DNA from: an uncultured Clostridia bacterium
Lineage (GTDB): Bacteria > Bacillota_A > Clostridia > Oscillospirales > Oscillospiraceae
DNA length: 7,121 nucleotides
Assembly: GCA_946408145.1 (NCBI GenBank)
Contig: CAMJQX010000080.1
Location: 1 to 7,121, forward strand
Direction: 5' to 3'
Part shown: piece by piece, positions 1 through 5,749 of the stretch
How the letters are laid out: each line of letters opens with the position of its first letter
Numbering within the stretch: position 1 is the stretch's first letter
Notes under the pieces: model-generated
Database searches by the model: none
The model's input: the letters and a program-made list of their open reading frames with translations, nothing else
What the model was told of the DNA's origin: nothing
Program-made: the position numbers and the translations under genes

Positions 1-91
1 CTTTTTTCACTTAACTGTCACACATCATTGTAAACCCTACATCCTCTGTTATCAGCAGAAAAAGTATAACACAGAGTTTAATACTGCCCAC
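1..91. other. AT-rich left edge, no gene seen
   Basis: No convincing coding region or RNA gene is visible here. A run of six T at 2-7 could be the tail of a terminator for a gene lying just outside the window. A weak imperfect hairpin can be drawn between 44-52 and 66-76, with a two-base bulge, but it is too poor to name. Confidence 0.5.
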
Positions 92-142
92 CCCCCAAAG
101 GTTTTCCGTCCTATTATAGTAAGTCTGGAAAACCTTTGGGGG
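92..142. terminator. Perfect 16-bp inverted repeat, likely bidirectional terminator
   Basis: The arms CCCCCAAAGGTTTTCC (92-107) and GGAAAACCTTTGGGGG (127-142) match perfectly around a 19-nt loop. The structure lies 27 bases past the stop codon of the minus-strand gene, so it probably ends that transcript. No U tract follows on the minus strand. On the plus strand the stem is followed by the A/T-rich ATTTATATTTATT, so it may also stop plus-strand transcripts entering from the left. The long loop and perfect arms also leave room for a small mobile or repeat element. Confidence 0.6.
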
Positions 143-169
143 ATTTATATTTATTCGACTCGTATCGGA

Positions 170-763
170 TTATTTAGCTTTGAGACTGTCAAAGAATTCT
201 TGCTGGCAGGTATAACATCTGTTCGTTTTCCAGTCTTCTCCGCTCAACATGTTATCGTCATAAAAAGAGTAAATTATCCTTAGCAGGCCTTTTTCTGTGT
301 CCAGATAGTAAATGGTCTTGCTCGTAGCGAAATGAACGCCCAATTCATCGCTGACAGTCTTACTCCCGACGGAAAACCTTTTGCCGTGTATGCCGCCGAT
401 ATTCACGTCCTCGATAGGATCGATGAGCGTAACATTTTCAAGGTTGGACAAATATTGCTCTGCTGCTCTGTCGGCGATATTATAGTCGGTCTTTTCCCAG
501 GCATAGAAATCTATATCTGCCTGCATGCCGCCTTCTTTATATTCCCACCACTCATATTCATATGAGTCTCCAGTAGCTCGGTTATAAAACCCTTCAGGGA
601 CCGTATATTCGAGACAAGCCAGAGCGTCCCGTGTACGCTCCCTTTGCTCTTTGAGACCCTGCTTTGATTTCCAATCAGAATAGACCTTCATCCCGAAAAT
701 AGCCCCAGCAAATCCAGCGATAATGATGACGATAATCAACAGTACCTTAAGTAGTTTTTTCAT
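170..763 (-). CDS. Membrane-anchored extracytoplasmic protein of unknown function
   Basis: The product is 197 residues and I do not recognise its family. Residues 4-25 form one strongly hydrophobic helix after a KK start, with no lipobox cysteine or clear signal-peptidase site. It therefore reads as an N-terminal anchor with a soluble domain (about 30-197) outside the membrane. That domain is rich in aromatic and acidic residues and has three cysteines (C50, C183, C186). The pattern 'YTVPEGF', then 'IGGIHGKRF', then 'GLLRIIYSFY' is reminiscent of small PsbP/DcrB-like lipoprotein folds, but this is only an impression. The ATG at 763 has AAGGAG (773-778) nine bases upstream. A TTGACG/TAAAAT promoter precedes it and a long inverted repeat follows, so it looks monocistronic. 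Its base composition is much more AT-rich than that of the genes to the right, which suggests a different history. Confidence 0.8.
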   Translation of the reverse strand: MKKLLKVLLIIVIIIAGFAGAIFGMKVYSDWKSKQGLKEQRERTRDALACLEYTVPEGFYNRATGDSYEYEWWEYKEGGMQADIDFYAWEKTDYNIADRAAEQYLSNLENVTLIDPIEDVNIGGIHGKRFSVGSKTVSDELGVHFATSKTIYYLDTEKGLLRIIYSFYDDNMLSGEDWKTNRCYTCQQEFFDSLKAK

Positions 764-801
764 GTGTTTCCTCTCCTTAACATAGCAATTAATCTATATA
801 T

Positions 802-830
802 ATTTTATCGTATGTATGCTTGTTCGTCAA
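802..830 (-). promoter_or_regulatory. Sigma-A-type promoter for the minus-strand gene
   Basis: Read on the minus strand, TTGACG (825-830) and TAAAAT (802-807) are separated by exactly 17 bases. A start near 795 would leave a leader of about 30 nt that holds the ribosome site. The fit to the consensus is good and it points at the gene ending at 170. Confidence 0.75.
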
Positions 831-880
831 CGGCGAACTGCGGCGGGGCGACGTTTTTCTCCGGGTGACGAAAAAACTGT

Positions 881-909
881 TTTCGCCGCGCCGCCCGCTG
901 TGATATAAT
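881..909 (+). promoter_or_regulatory. Extended -10 promoter for the transporter/GTPase/radical SAM operon
   Basis: TGATATAAT (901-909) is a perfect extended -10 element (TG-N-TATAAT). The -35 position at 17-bp spacing (881-886, TTTCGC) is poor, as is common for extended -10 promoters. Transcription would start near 916, leaving a leader of about 65 nt before the TTG at 983. The promoter is divergent from the one at 802-830, with about 70 bases between the two -10/-35 regions. Confidence 0.65.
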
Positions 910-982
910 GGTGCCCGGGCATCCATGGTGCCGGAGAGGGAAGCGTTTTTTGAGACACAGAGAGCCATAACAAGGAAAGCGG

Positions 983-1891
983 TTGATCCAACACATGAAA
1001 GATCCATCCATCAACAGGCGGGGCGGAGAGGCCCTGTGGCCCCGCTACGCGGCGTATATCCTATCCCTTCTCCTTTTCGGGACGAACGGACTGTACGTAG
1101 CGCACATCTCCCTCGCCAGCAGCCACATCGTCCTGTTCCGGACGCTGATCGGCGGTTTCATGCTGACCCTGCTGGTCCTCCTGCGCGGGGGCTTCGCGCT
1201 CGGCGACGTCAGGGCGGAGCTCGTCCCGCTGCTCTTCGGCGGGATCGCGCTGGGGCTCAACTGGGTCGCGCTCTTCGGGGCCTATCGGCTTTTGAACGTG
1301 AGCCTCGCGACGCTGATCTACTACGTCGGGCCCATGCTGGTCATACTCTTCTCCCCGCTGCTTTTCCGCGAAAAGCTCACGGGGATCAAGCTCGCCGCCG
1401 TCGTCCTGGTGGCCTTCGGCCTCCTGCTGATCAGCGGGAGCATCGCGGCCGGCGGCCTGAGCATCCCCGGCCTGCTGACGGCCGCGGCCTCGGCGCTGTT
1501 CTACGCCGCGCTCATCGTGTTCAACAAGCGCATCCGCCGCACGAGCGGCCTGCAGACGGCGGCCGTCGAGCTCGACGTCGCCTTCGTCGTCGTGCTGCTC
1601 TATGTGCTCTTTACGTCCGGTCTCCCCCATCCGACGCGCGCGGAGCTGCCCTGGCTGCTGCTCATCGGCCTTGTGAACACCGGCCTTGCGTATCTGCTCT
1701 ATTTCTCCGGGCTGCAGCGGCTGCCCGCGCAGTCCGTGGCCCTCATCAGCTATATCGACCCGGTCTCGGCCCTGTTTTTCTCGGCCTGCTTCCTCCATGA
1801 AAGCATGAGCCCGCTGCAGCTTGTCGGGGCGGTGCTCATCATCGGCGGCGCCGCGTTGGGGGAGCTCCCGGGGCGCTCTGTGAAACAATAA
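983..1891 (+). CDS. EamA/DMT-superfamily permease
   Basis: The 302-residue product is a typical 10-helix transporter of the drug/metabolite superfamily, built from two EamA repeats of five helices each in the cell membrane. Repeat 1 ends near 'LYYVGPMLVILFSPLLFREKL'-type residues (about 112-132). Repeat 2 ends with 'SYIDPVSALFFSACFLHE' followed by a final hydrophobic helix with GAVLIIGGAAL, the classic end of an EamA domain. The substrate cannot be read from sequence; relatives move amino acids, purines, sugars or other metabolites. The start is probably TTG at 983, because AAGGA (972-976) lies six bases upstream. The in-frame ATG at 995 would sit 18 bases from it. The gene is first in a likely three-gene operon: 43 bases separate it from the GTPase start and no U-tract terminator lies between. 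A link to that pair's substrate or product is therefore possible but unproven. Confidence 0.9.
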   Translation: MIQHMKDPSINRRGGEALWPRYAAYILSLLLFGTNGLYVAHISLASSHIVLFRTLIGGFMLTLLVLLRGGFALGDVRAELVPLLFGGIALGLNWVALFGAYRLLNVSLATLIYYVGPMLVILFSPLLFREKLTGIKLAAVVLVAFGLLLISGSIAAGGLSIPGLLTAAASALFYAALIVFNKRIRRTSGLQTAAVELDVAFVVVLLYVLFTSGLPHPTRAELPWLLLIGLVNTGLAYLLYFSGLQRLPAQSVALISYIDPVSALFFSACFLHESMSPLQLVGAVLIIGGAALGELPGRSVKQ

Positions 1892-1895
1892 ACCC

Positions 1896-1910
1896 GCCGC
1901 CGAGGGCGGC
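1896..1910 (+). other. Short intercistronic GC hairpin
   Basis: GCCGCC (1896-1901) and GGCGGC (1905-1910) can pair around the triloop GAG, between the permease stop and the GTPase ribosome site. There is no U tract, so it is more likely an RNA-stability or processing element, or chance in GC-rich DNA, than a full terminator. Confidence 0.35.
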
Positions 1911-1934
1911 CGGTTCGTGATTCGGGAGGCGACT

Positions 1935-2996
1935 ATGAACAAGTTTGCGGTTGTCAGCGGTTTTCTGGGCTCGGGGAAAACGACCCTCATGATGGCGCTG
2001 ACGCGGTATCACAGCGAGCATTTCGGCAAGGCCGCCATGATCTCCAACGATCTCGGCGAGGGCGTGACGCTCGCCGATCACAAGCTCGCGCAGCTCGGCG
2101 GCTGCCGCGCCATGCAGATCACCGACGAGTGCATCTGCTTCTGTCACGACGCGCTGACGGAGCGGCTGCGCGCCTGCCGTGCCGAGGGCTGCGAGCTGGT
2201 CGTCTCCGACATCCCCGGCTTCGGCGTCGGCGCGCAGGAGCACGTCTACCACGGCCTGACGGAGAACTATCCCGGGCAGTTCGCTCTCGCGCCCTTCACC
2301 GTGCTGATCGAGCCGCGCAGCCTCGCCCTGCTGCGCGCGGGGCAGGCCGGCGACATGGGCTTCATCCTCGACGCCCAGCTCAAAGAGGCCGATCTCATCG
2401 TGCTCAGCAAATGCGATCTGACGGACGCTGAAGCGCGCTCCGCCGCTCTCGCCTGGCTCGCGGCGCGCTATCCCTGGACGCGGCAGCTCGCTGTCAGTGC
2501 GAAGACAGGCGACGGGCTGGACGCGCTCTGCCGCGCCCTGCGCGAGGGGCAGGCCTCCCTCCGCCGCCCGGAGATCGACTACGACGCCGACGATCTGCAG
2601 AACGCCATGGGTACGCTGAGCGAGTTCTATCTGCAGTACCGCGCGCTGGTCTGCTGCGACGATTTTGACGGGAACGCGTACCTCACGGAGCTCGCCGGGG
2701 AGATCCGGCGCGCGGTGCGGGAGGCGGGCTGTGAGATCCCGCACATGAAGCTCCTGGCCTGGGGGCCGGAGGGCGACTACGGCAAGGCGGATCTGCTCGG
2801 CGTGGACCGCCCGGTCGAGCTGCCGCACAGCTTCGCGCGGCCCTGCACCGATCTGGCCGTGCTGCTCAATGCCAGCGCGGCCTGCCCGGACGAGACGCTC
2901 AACCGCCTCATCGGCGAGGCGGTCAAGGCCGTGTCCGACCGTTATCAGCTGGAGCTGACGATCTTCAAAAAGGACCATTTCGGTCTGGGTGAATGA
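1935..2996 (+). CDS. G3E/CobW-like P-loop GTPase with CxCxC motif
   Basis: The 353-residue cytoplasmic protein starts with a P-loop at residues 9-17 (GFLGSGKTT), as in the CobW/UreG/HypB class of metal-centre GTPases. A switch segment 'ISNDLGEG' (36-43), a Walker B/G3-like 'SDIPGFG' (91-97), a G4 motif 'SKCD' (158-161, NKxD with the Asn replaced) and 'VSAKTGDG' (G5-like) follow in order. CobW proteins carry a metal-binding GCxCC between switch regions. Here the same place holds ECICFCH, with cysteines 66, 68 and 70. Such GTPases deliver metals or drive assembly of metalloenzymes and cofactors; the client here is unknown. ATG at 1935 is preferred because GGGAGG (1924-1929) lies five bases upstream; an in-frame GTG at 1917 has no ribosome site. 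The stop lies one base before the radical SAM ATG, so the two are probably translationally coupled. The C-terminal third (about 205-353) is a separate domain I cannot name. Confidence 0.85.
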   Translation: MNKFAVVSGFLGSGKTTLMMALTRYHSEHFGKAAMISNDLGEGVTLADHKLAQLGGCRAMQITDECICFCHDALTERLRACRAEGCELVVSDIPGFGVGAQEHVYHGLTENYPGQFALAPFTVLIEPRSLALLRAGQAGDMGFILDAQLKEADLIVLSKCDLTDAEARSAALAWLAARYPWTRQLAVSAKTGDGLDALCRALREGQASLRRPEIDYDADDLQNAMGTLSEFYLQYRALVCCDDFDGNAYLTELAGEIRRAVREAGCEIPHMKLLAWGPEGDYGKADLLGVDRPVELPHSFARPCTDLAVLLNASAACPDETLNRLIGEAVKAVSDRYQLELTIFKKDHFGLGE

Positions 2997-2997
2997 C

Positions 2998-4281
2998 ATG
3001 GGGACGATCATACGCCGGACCCGCTCGGTCTGCCCCGTCTGCCTGCAAAACCTTCCGGCACAGCTCGTGCGGGAGGCGGACGGCCGCATCCTGCTCGAAA
3101 AGACATGCCCGGAGCACGGCGCGTACCGCGTGCCCGTCTGGCAGGGCGCGGTCGACTGGGACACCTGGCTGCTCGGCACGCCGCCGCTGCCGGAGACGGC
3201 GGGGCGGAATTGCCCGGCGGACTGCGGCCTCTGCGCCGAGCACGAGAGCGGCAGCTGCTGCGTGCTGCTGGAGGTCACGGAGCGCTGTGATCTGCGCTGC
3301 CGCTTCTGCTTCGCGCGCGGCGGCGAGGGCGCGCGGGAGCCCGCTCTTGACGAGCTGAAGGACGCGGTCCGGGACATCGTGCGCCAGTGCGGCGGTCCCC
3401 TGCTGCAGCTCTCGGGCGGCGAGCCCACACTGCGCGACGATCTGCCGGAGCTCGTGCGCTTCGCCAGGGAGGCCGGCTGCGCCTATGTGCAGCTCAACAC
3501 CAACGGCCTGCGTCTGGCGCGGGAGCCGGACTACGCAGAGCGGCTCGCGGAGGCGGGGCTCGATATCGTGTTCCTGCAGTTCGACGGCACGCGCGACGCG
3601 ATCTACGAGACGCTGCGCGGCGCGCCGCTGCTGGAAGCAAAGAAAGAGGCGATCCGCGTCTGCGGGGAAAAGCGCATCGGCGTCACGCTCGTGCCGACGG
3701 TGGTCCGGGGCGTCAACGACGACGACCTGGGGGAGATCGTCAGGCTGGCCTGCGCCATGGCGCCGGCCGTCCGCGCGGTCCACTTTCAGCCCGTCTCCTT
3801 TTTCGGCCGCTATCCGGAAAAGCCCGAGGACGACGACCGCTATACGCTCGACCGGCTGATGGCCGATCTCAGCGAGCAGGCGGGCATCCCGCTCTCGAGC
3901 TTCATGCCCTCCCGCTGCGACCATCCGCTCTGCGGCTTCCACGCGGATTTCCTGCTGGAGCCCTCCGGCGCGCTGCGGCCGCTGAGCTCGATCACCCACT
4001 CCGCCCGCAGCCGGGGCTGCGCCCGCGACAATCGCGAATACGTCGCCCGGCACTGGCGCCGCGCGCCGGACGAGCCCGCGCCGGAAAAGCCCTTCTCCGA
4101 GGAGATGGACTTCGACACCTTCCTCTACCGCCTGCGCCACGAGAGCCTTGCACTCTCGGCCATGGCCTTTCAGGACGCGCTGAACCTCAACATCGAACGG
4201 CTGCACCAATGCACGCTGCACGTCTACGATCGGGGGAAGATCAAACCCTTCTGCGCGAAATACCTGACGAAAATGGAATAA
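2998..4281 (+). CDS. Multi-cluster radical SAM enzyme, Tes/MJ0619-like (COG1964 type)
   Basis: The product is 427 residues. An N-terminal rubredoxin/zinc-ribbon-like site is C12-x2-C15 with C37-P-E-H40. Next comes CPADCGLC (C72, C76, C79), then the radical SAM motif C97-x3-C101-x2-C104 (CDLRCRFC) and the SAM-binding LSGGEP (138-143). Further conserved-looking cysteines are CDHPLC (C307, C312), C405 and the PFC near the end (C419). This architecture matches archaeal tetraether lipid synthase (Tes) and the MJ0619 radical methylase of methanopterin synthesis. From memory it also resembles the bacterial radical SAM (seleno)protein called TrsS, though here all such positions are Cys and no in-frame UGA is used. 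The substrate is unknown; relatives form C-C bonds or methylate unactivated carbons. ATG 2998 is favoured over GTG 2989 because it follows the GTPase stop by one base and has GGTGA (2988-2992) five bases upstream. An intrinsic terminator follows. Confidence 0.85.
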   Translation: MGTIIRRTRSVCPVCLQNLPAQLVREADGRILLEKTCPEHGAYRVPVWQGAVDWDTWLLGTPPLPETAGRNCPADCGLCAEHESGSCCVLLEVTERCDLRCRFCFARGGEGAREPALDELKDAVRDIVRQCGGPLLQLSGGEPTLRDDLPELVRFAREAGCAYVQLNTNGLRLAREPDYAERLAEAGLDIVFLQFDGTRDAIYETLRGAPLLEAKKEAIRVCGEKRIGVTLVPTVVRGVNDDDLGEIVRLACAMAPAVRAVHFQPVSFFGRYPEKPEDDDRYTLDRLMADLSEQAGIPLSSFMPSRCDHPLCGFHADFLLEPSGALRPLSSITHSARSRGCARDNREYVARHWRRAPDEPAPEKPFSEEMDFDTFLYRLRHESLALSAMAFQDALNLNIERLHQCTLHVYDRGKIKPFCAKYLTKME

Positions 4282-4294
4282 CGCGGAAGCAGAC

Positions 4295-4341
4295 AGCCTT
4301 TCATCCTTTGCTTTGCCCGGGATGAAAGGCTTTTCTTTTTT
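4295..4341 (+). terminator. Intrinsic terminator after the radical SAM gene
   Basis: AGCCTTTCATCC (4295-4306) pairs perfectly with GGATGAAAGGCT (4320-4331) around a 13-nt loop. TTTTCTTTTTT (4331-4341) follows directly. This is a textbook rho-independent terminator, 13 bases after the stop codon. It separates the transporter/GTPase/radical SAM operon from the molybdenum genes. Confidence 0.92.
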
Positions 4342-4376
4342 CCCTTTCCTTCGACTTTTTGAATAATCCCGGGCGA

Positions 4377-4452
4377 TACGATTGACAATCCCTCCCGAGT
4401 TTCATATAATAATCAAAAGCGAATCGCTTTCGATTGCAACTCGTCAATCGTA
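4377..4452. promoter_or_regulatory. Nested inverted repeats around the MoeA-like promoter (candidate operators)
   Basis: Three dyads overlap the promoter. TACGATTGAC (4377-4386) and GTCAATCGTA (4443-4452) are perfect inverted copies flanking the core promoter and start site, 56 bases apart. GATTG-A-CAATC (4380-4390) is a palindrome over the -35. AAAGCGA-A-TCGCTTT (4416-4430) is a palindrome over the expected start site. A further CGATTG lies at 4431-4436, inverted relative to 4445-4450. The arrangement suggests a repressor, possibly looping or bound as several dimers. Binding by a Mo-, W- or redox-responsive regulator is a guess. Confidence 0.55.
4382..4410 (+). promoter_or_regulatory. Consensus sigma-A promoter for the MoeA-like gene
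   Basis: TTGACA (4382-4387) and TATAAT (4405-4410) both match the consensus exactly and are spaced by 17 bases. Transcription should start near 4417, giving a leader of about 64 nt. A promoter this strong next to metabolic genes usually needs a repressor, which fits the surrounding dyads. Confidence 0.92.
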
Positions 4453-4480
4453 ATCTGTCTGCTTGAAAGGATAGACCGCC

Positions 4481-5509
4481 ATGAAGCTGATGAAGACCGA
4501 AGACGCCGTCGGCCATATGCTGTGCCACGACATTACCCAGATCATCAAAGATGAGAAAAAGGGCCCTGTGTTCCGCAAGGGCCACATCATCCGGCCCGAG
4601 GACGTTCCGGTGCTGCTGAGCGTGGGCAAGGACCATATCTATATTTGGGAGAACAACGAGAGCATGCTCCACGAGGACGACGCGGCGGAGGTGCTGCGCT
4701 CGATCTGCCAGAACGAGCATATGCACGCGACCGAGCCCAAGGAGGGCAAGATCGAGCTGATCGCCGACATCGACGGCCTTCTGCTCGTCGATGTGGAGCG
4801 GCTTCGCGCCATCAACAGCCTCGGTGAGATGATGATCGCCACCCAGGCCTCCGGCTTTGTGGTCAAAAAGGGCGACAAGCTCTGCGCCACGCGCGTCATC
4901 CCGCTGATCATCGAGAAGGAGAAGATGGAGCGCGCCAGGGCCGTCGCCGGGGAGGAGCCGCTGCTGCGGCTCGTGCCGCTCAAGGCGAAGAAGGTCGGCG
5001 TCGTCACGACCGGCAATGAGGTCTTCTACGGCCGCATCCAGGACACCTTCACCCCCGTCATCGAGCAGAAGCTGCACGAGTTCGGCGGCAGCGTGATGAC
5101 GGAGCATGTGACGCTCAACGACGACCATGAGAAGATCACCGCCGCGATCCTCGACATGCTCGGCAAGGGCTGCGACATGGTCCTGTGCAGCGGCGGCATG
5201 AGCGTCGACCCTGACGACAGGACCCCGCTCGCCATCAAAAACACCGGCGCGGACATCATCTCCTACGGCTCGCCGGTGCTGCCGGGGGCGATGTTCCTCG
5301 TTTCCTACATGCCAGACGGCCGCCCGGTCTGCGGTCTGCCCGGCTGCGTCATGTACGCCAGGCGCACGATCTTCGACCTGCTGCTGCCCTACCTCGTGAC
5401 GGATACGCCGATCACGAAGGAGCATCTGGCGGGCCTCGGGCACGGCGGTCTCTGCCTCAACTGCAAGGTCTGCCACTTCCCCCGCTGCGGCTTCGGCAAG
5501 GGCGTGTAG
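4481..5509 (+). CDS. MoeA-like molybdopterin-binding protein with Cys-rich tail
   Basis: The 342-residue product carries the MoCF/MPT-binding domain shared by MoeA and MogA: TGNEVFYG (177-184), a long helix, then CSGGMSVDPDD (236-246) and LPGC (286-289). MoeA inserts molybdate into adenylylated molybdopterin, and a similar role in Mo or W cofactor making or sensing is likely here. The N-terminal half (about 1-170) has the segment 'VFRKGHIIRPEDVPVLL', which I associate with the clostridial MoeA-like subgroup. The protein is shorter than classical MoeA (about 400) and seems to lack its C-terminal beta-domain. Instead it ends in C325-x2-C328-x2-C331-x4-C336, which could bind an Fe-S cluster or zinc. 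AAAGGA (4466-4471) lies nine bases before the ATG. The gene has its own promoter and sits upstream of modAB, consistent with a molybdenum role. It could instead be a pterin-dependent sensor. Confidence 0.88.
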   Translation: MKLMKTEDAVGHMLCHDITQIIKDEKKGPVFRKGHIIRPEDVPVLLSVGKDHIYIWENNESMLHEDDAAEVLRSICQNEHMHATEPKEGKIELIADIDGLLLVDVERLRAINSLGEMMIATQASGFVVKKGDKLCATRVIPLIIEKEKMERARAVAGEEPLLRLVPLKAKKVGVVTTGNEVFYGRIQDTFTPVIEQKLHEFGGSVMTEHVTLNDDHEKITAAILDMLGKGCDMVLCSGGMSVDPDDRTPLAIKNTGADIISYGSPVLPGAMFLVSYMPDGRPVCGLPGCVMYARRTIFDLLLPYLVTDTPITKEHLAGLGHGGLCLNCKVCHFPRCGFGKGV

Positions 5510-5533
5510 AACATCCCTGCATCATATAAAACC

Positions 5534-5575
5534 GTTTTTGAGGCAGCTCTGCCGCCTCAAAAACACCCTGAGGCG
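5534..5575 (+). other. Hairpin with competing alternative pairing downstream of the MoeA-like gene
   Basis: GTTTTTGAGGC (5534-5544) pairs perfectly with GCCTCAAAAAC (5554-5564) around nine bases, 24 bases after the stop codon. It could end the transcript, but no U tract follows. The right arm can alternatively pair as CGCCTCA (5553-5559) with TGAGGCG (5569-5575), which excludes the first hairpin. Mutually exclusive stems of this kind occur in attenuators and riboswitches, but may also arise by chance from a repeated TGAGGC. Confidence 0.5.
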
Positions 5576-5588
5576 AGCTGTGCGAGCC

Positions 5589-5672
5589 CTCGCTTCGACC
5601 AGACGAGGCGTCTCACGCAAGCCTCGTGCGGTGAAAGCGAGTTCCTCAATGGCAAAACCGTAGTTTTGCCAT
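5589..5672. repeat. Structured intergenic block of inverted repeats
   Basis: An outer stem CTCGCTT (5589-5595) / AAGCGAG (5635-5641) encloses an inner stem ACGAGGC (5603-5609) / GCCTCGT (5621-5627). A third perfect hairpin, ATGGCAAAAC (5649-5658) / GTTTTGCCAT (5663-5672), with a CGTA loop, follows. No protein is encoded. The style (several imperfect and perfect dyads in a row between genes) is that of a dispersed intergenic repeat of clostridial genomes or of a structured RNA. I do not recognise a named family. Confidence 0.45.
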
Positions 5673-5680
5673 CGAATTGG

Positions 5681-5710
5681 TATATGAACACGTAAAGCCG
5701 TGTTTGTATA
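5681..5710. promoter_or_regulatory. 30-bp dyad overlapping the probable modA promoter
   Basis: TATA-tg-AACACG (5681-5692), six bases, then CGTGTT-tg-TATA (5699-5710): two 12-base arms that match at ten positions. The right end runs into TATAAA (5707-5712), a plausible -10 with no good -35. The position suggests an operator for a molybdate- or tungstate-responsive regulator; molybdate-uptake genes are commonly repressed by ModE-type proteins. The sequence is not a clear copy of the Escherichia coli ModE site. Confidence 0.45.
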
Positions 5711-5749
5711 AATACATTTTCCCTGAAATACGGGAAGGAGGAAACGCAC

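Noticed and set aside
925..1800. 291-codon plus-strand frame starting at an ATG near the promoter
   Set aside because: It overlaps the permease in another frame and gives an Arg/Ala/Pro-rich product without membrane helices or known motifs.
1917..1934. GTG at 1917 as the GTPase start
   Set aside because: It has no ribosome site, while ATG 1935 has GGGAGG five bases upstream and begins directly at the P-loop strand.
1061..1990. Long minus-strand open frame of 309 codons opposite the permease
   Set aside because: It lies wholly opposite a clear EamA permease, encodes low-complexity Arg/Glu/Gln/Ala-rich protein with no recognisable domain, and is typical of antisense open frames in GC-rich DNA.
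1839..3428. 529-codon minus-strand open frame across the GTPase and radical SAM genes
   Set aside because: It spans two genes with full sets of catalytic motifs on the plus strand, and its own product is a compositionally biased Arg/Ala/Gln-rich sequence. It is a GC-driven shadow.
2998..4281. Selenocysteine (in-frame UGA) in the radical SAM gene, as in some TrsS-like relatives
   Set aside because: All motif positions are TGC or TGT cysteine codons and the frame has no internal TGA.
4417..4480. Riboswitch (molybdenum-cofactor type) in the leader of the MoeA-like gene
   Set aside because: The leader is only about 64 nt, too short for that element, and its symmetry fits DNA operator dyads better.
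2965..5476. Two further long minus-strand frames (2965-4221 and 4301-5476)
   Set aside because: Both mirror real plus-strand genes, and the second crosses an intrinsic terminator and a consensus promoter. No motifs or ribosome sites support them.
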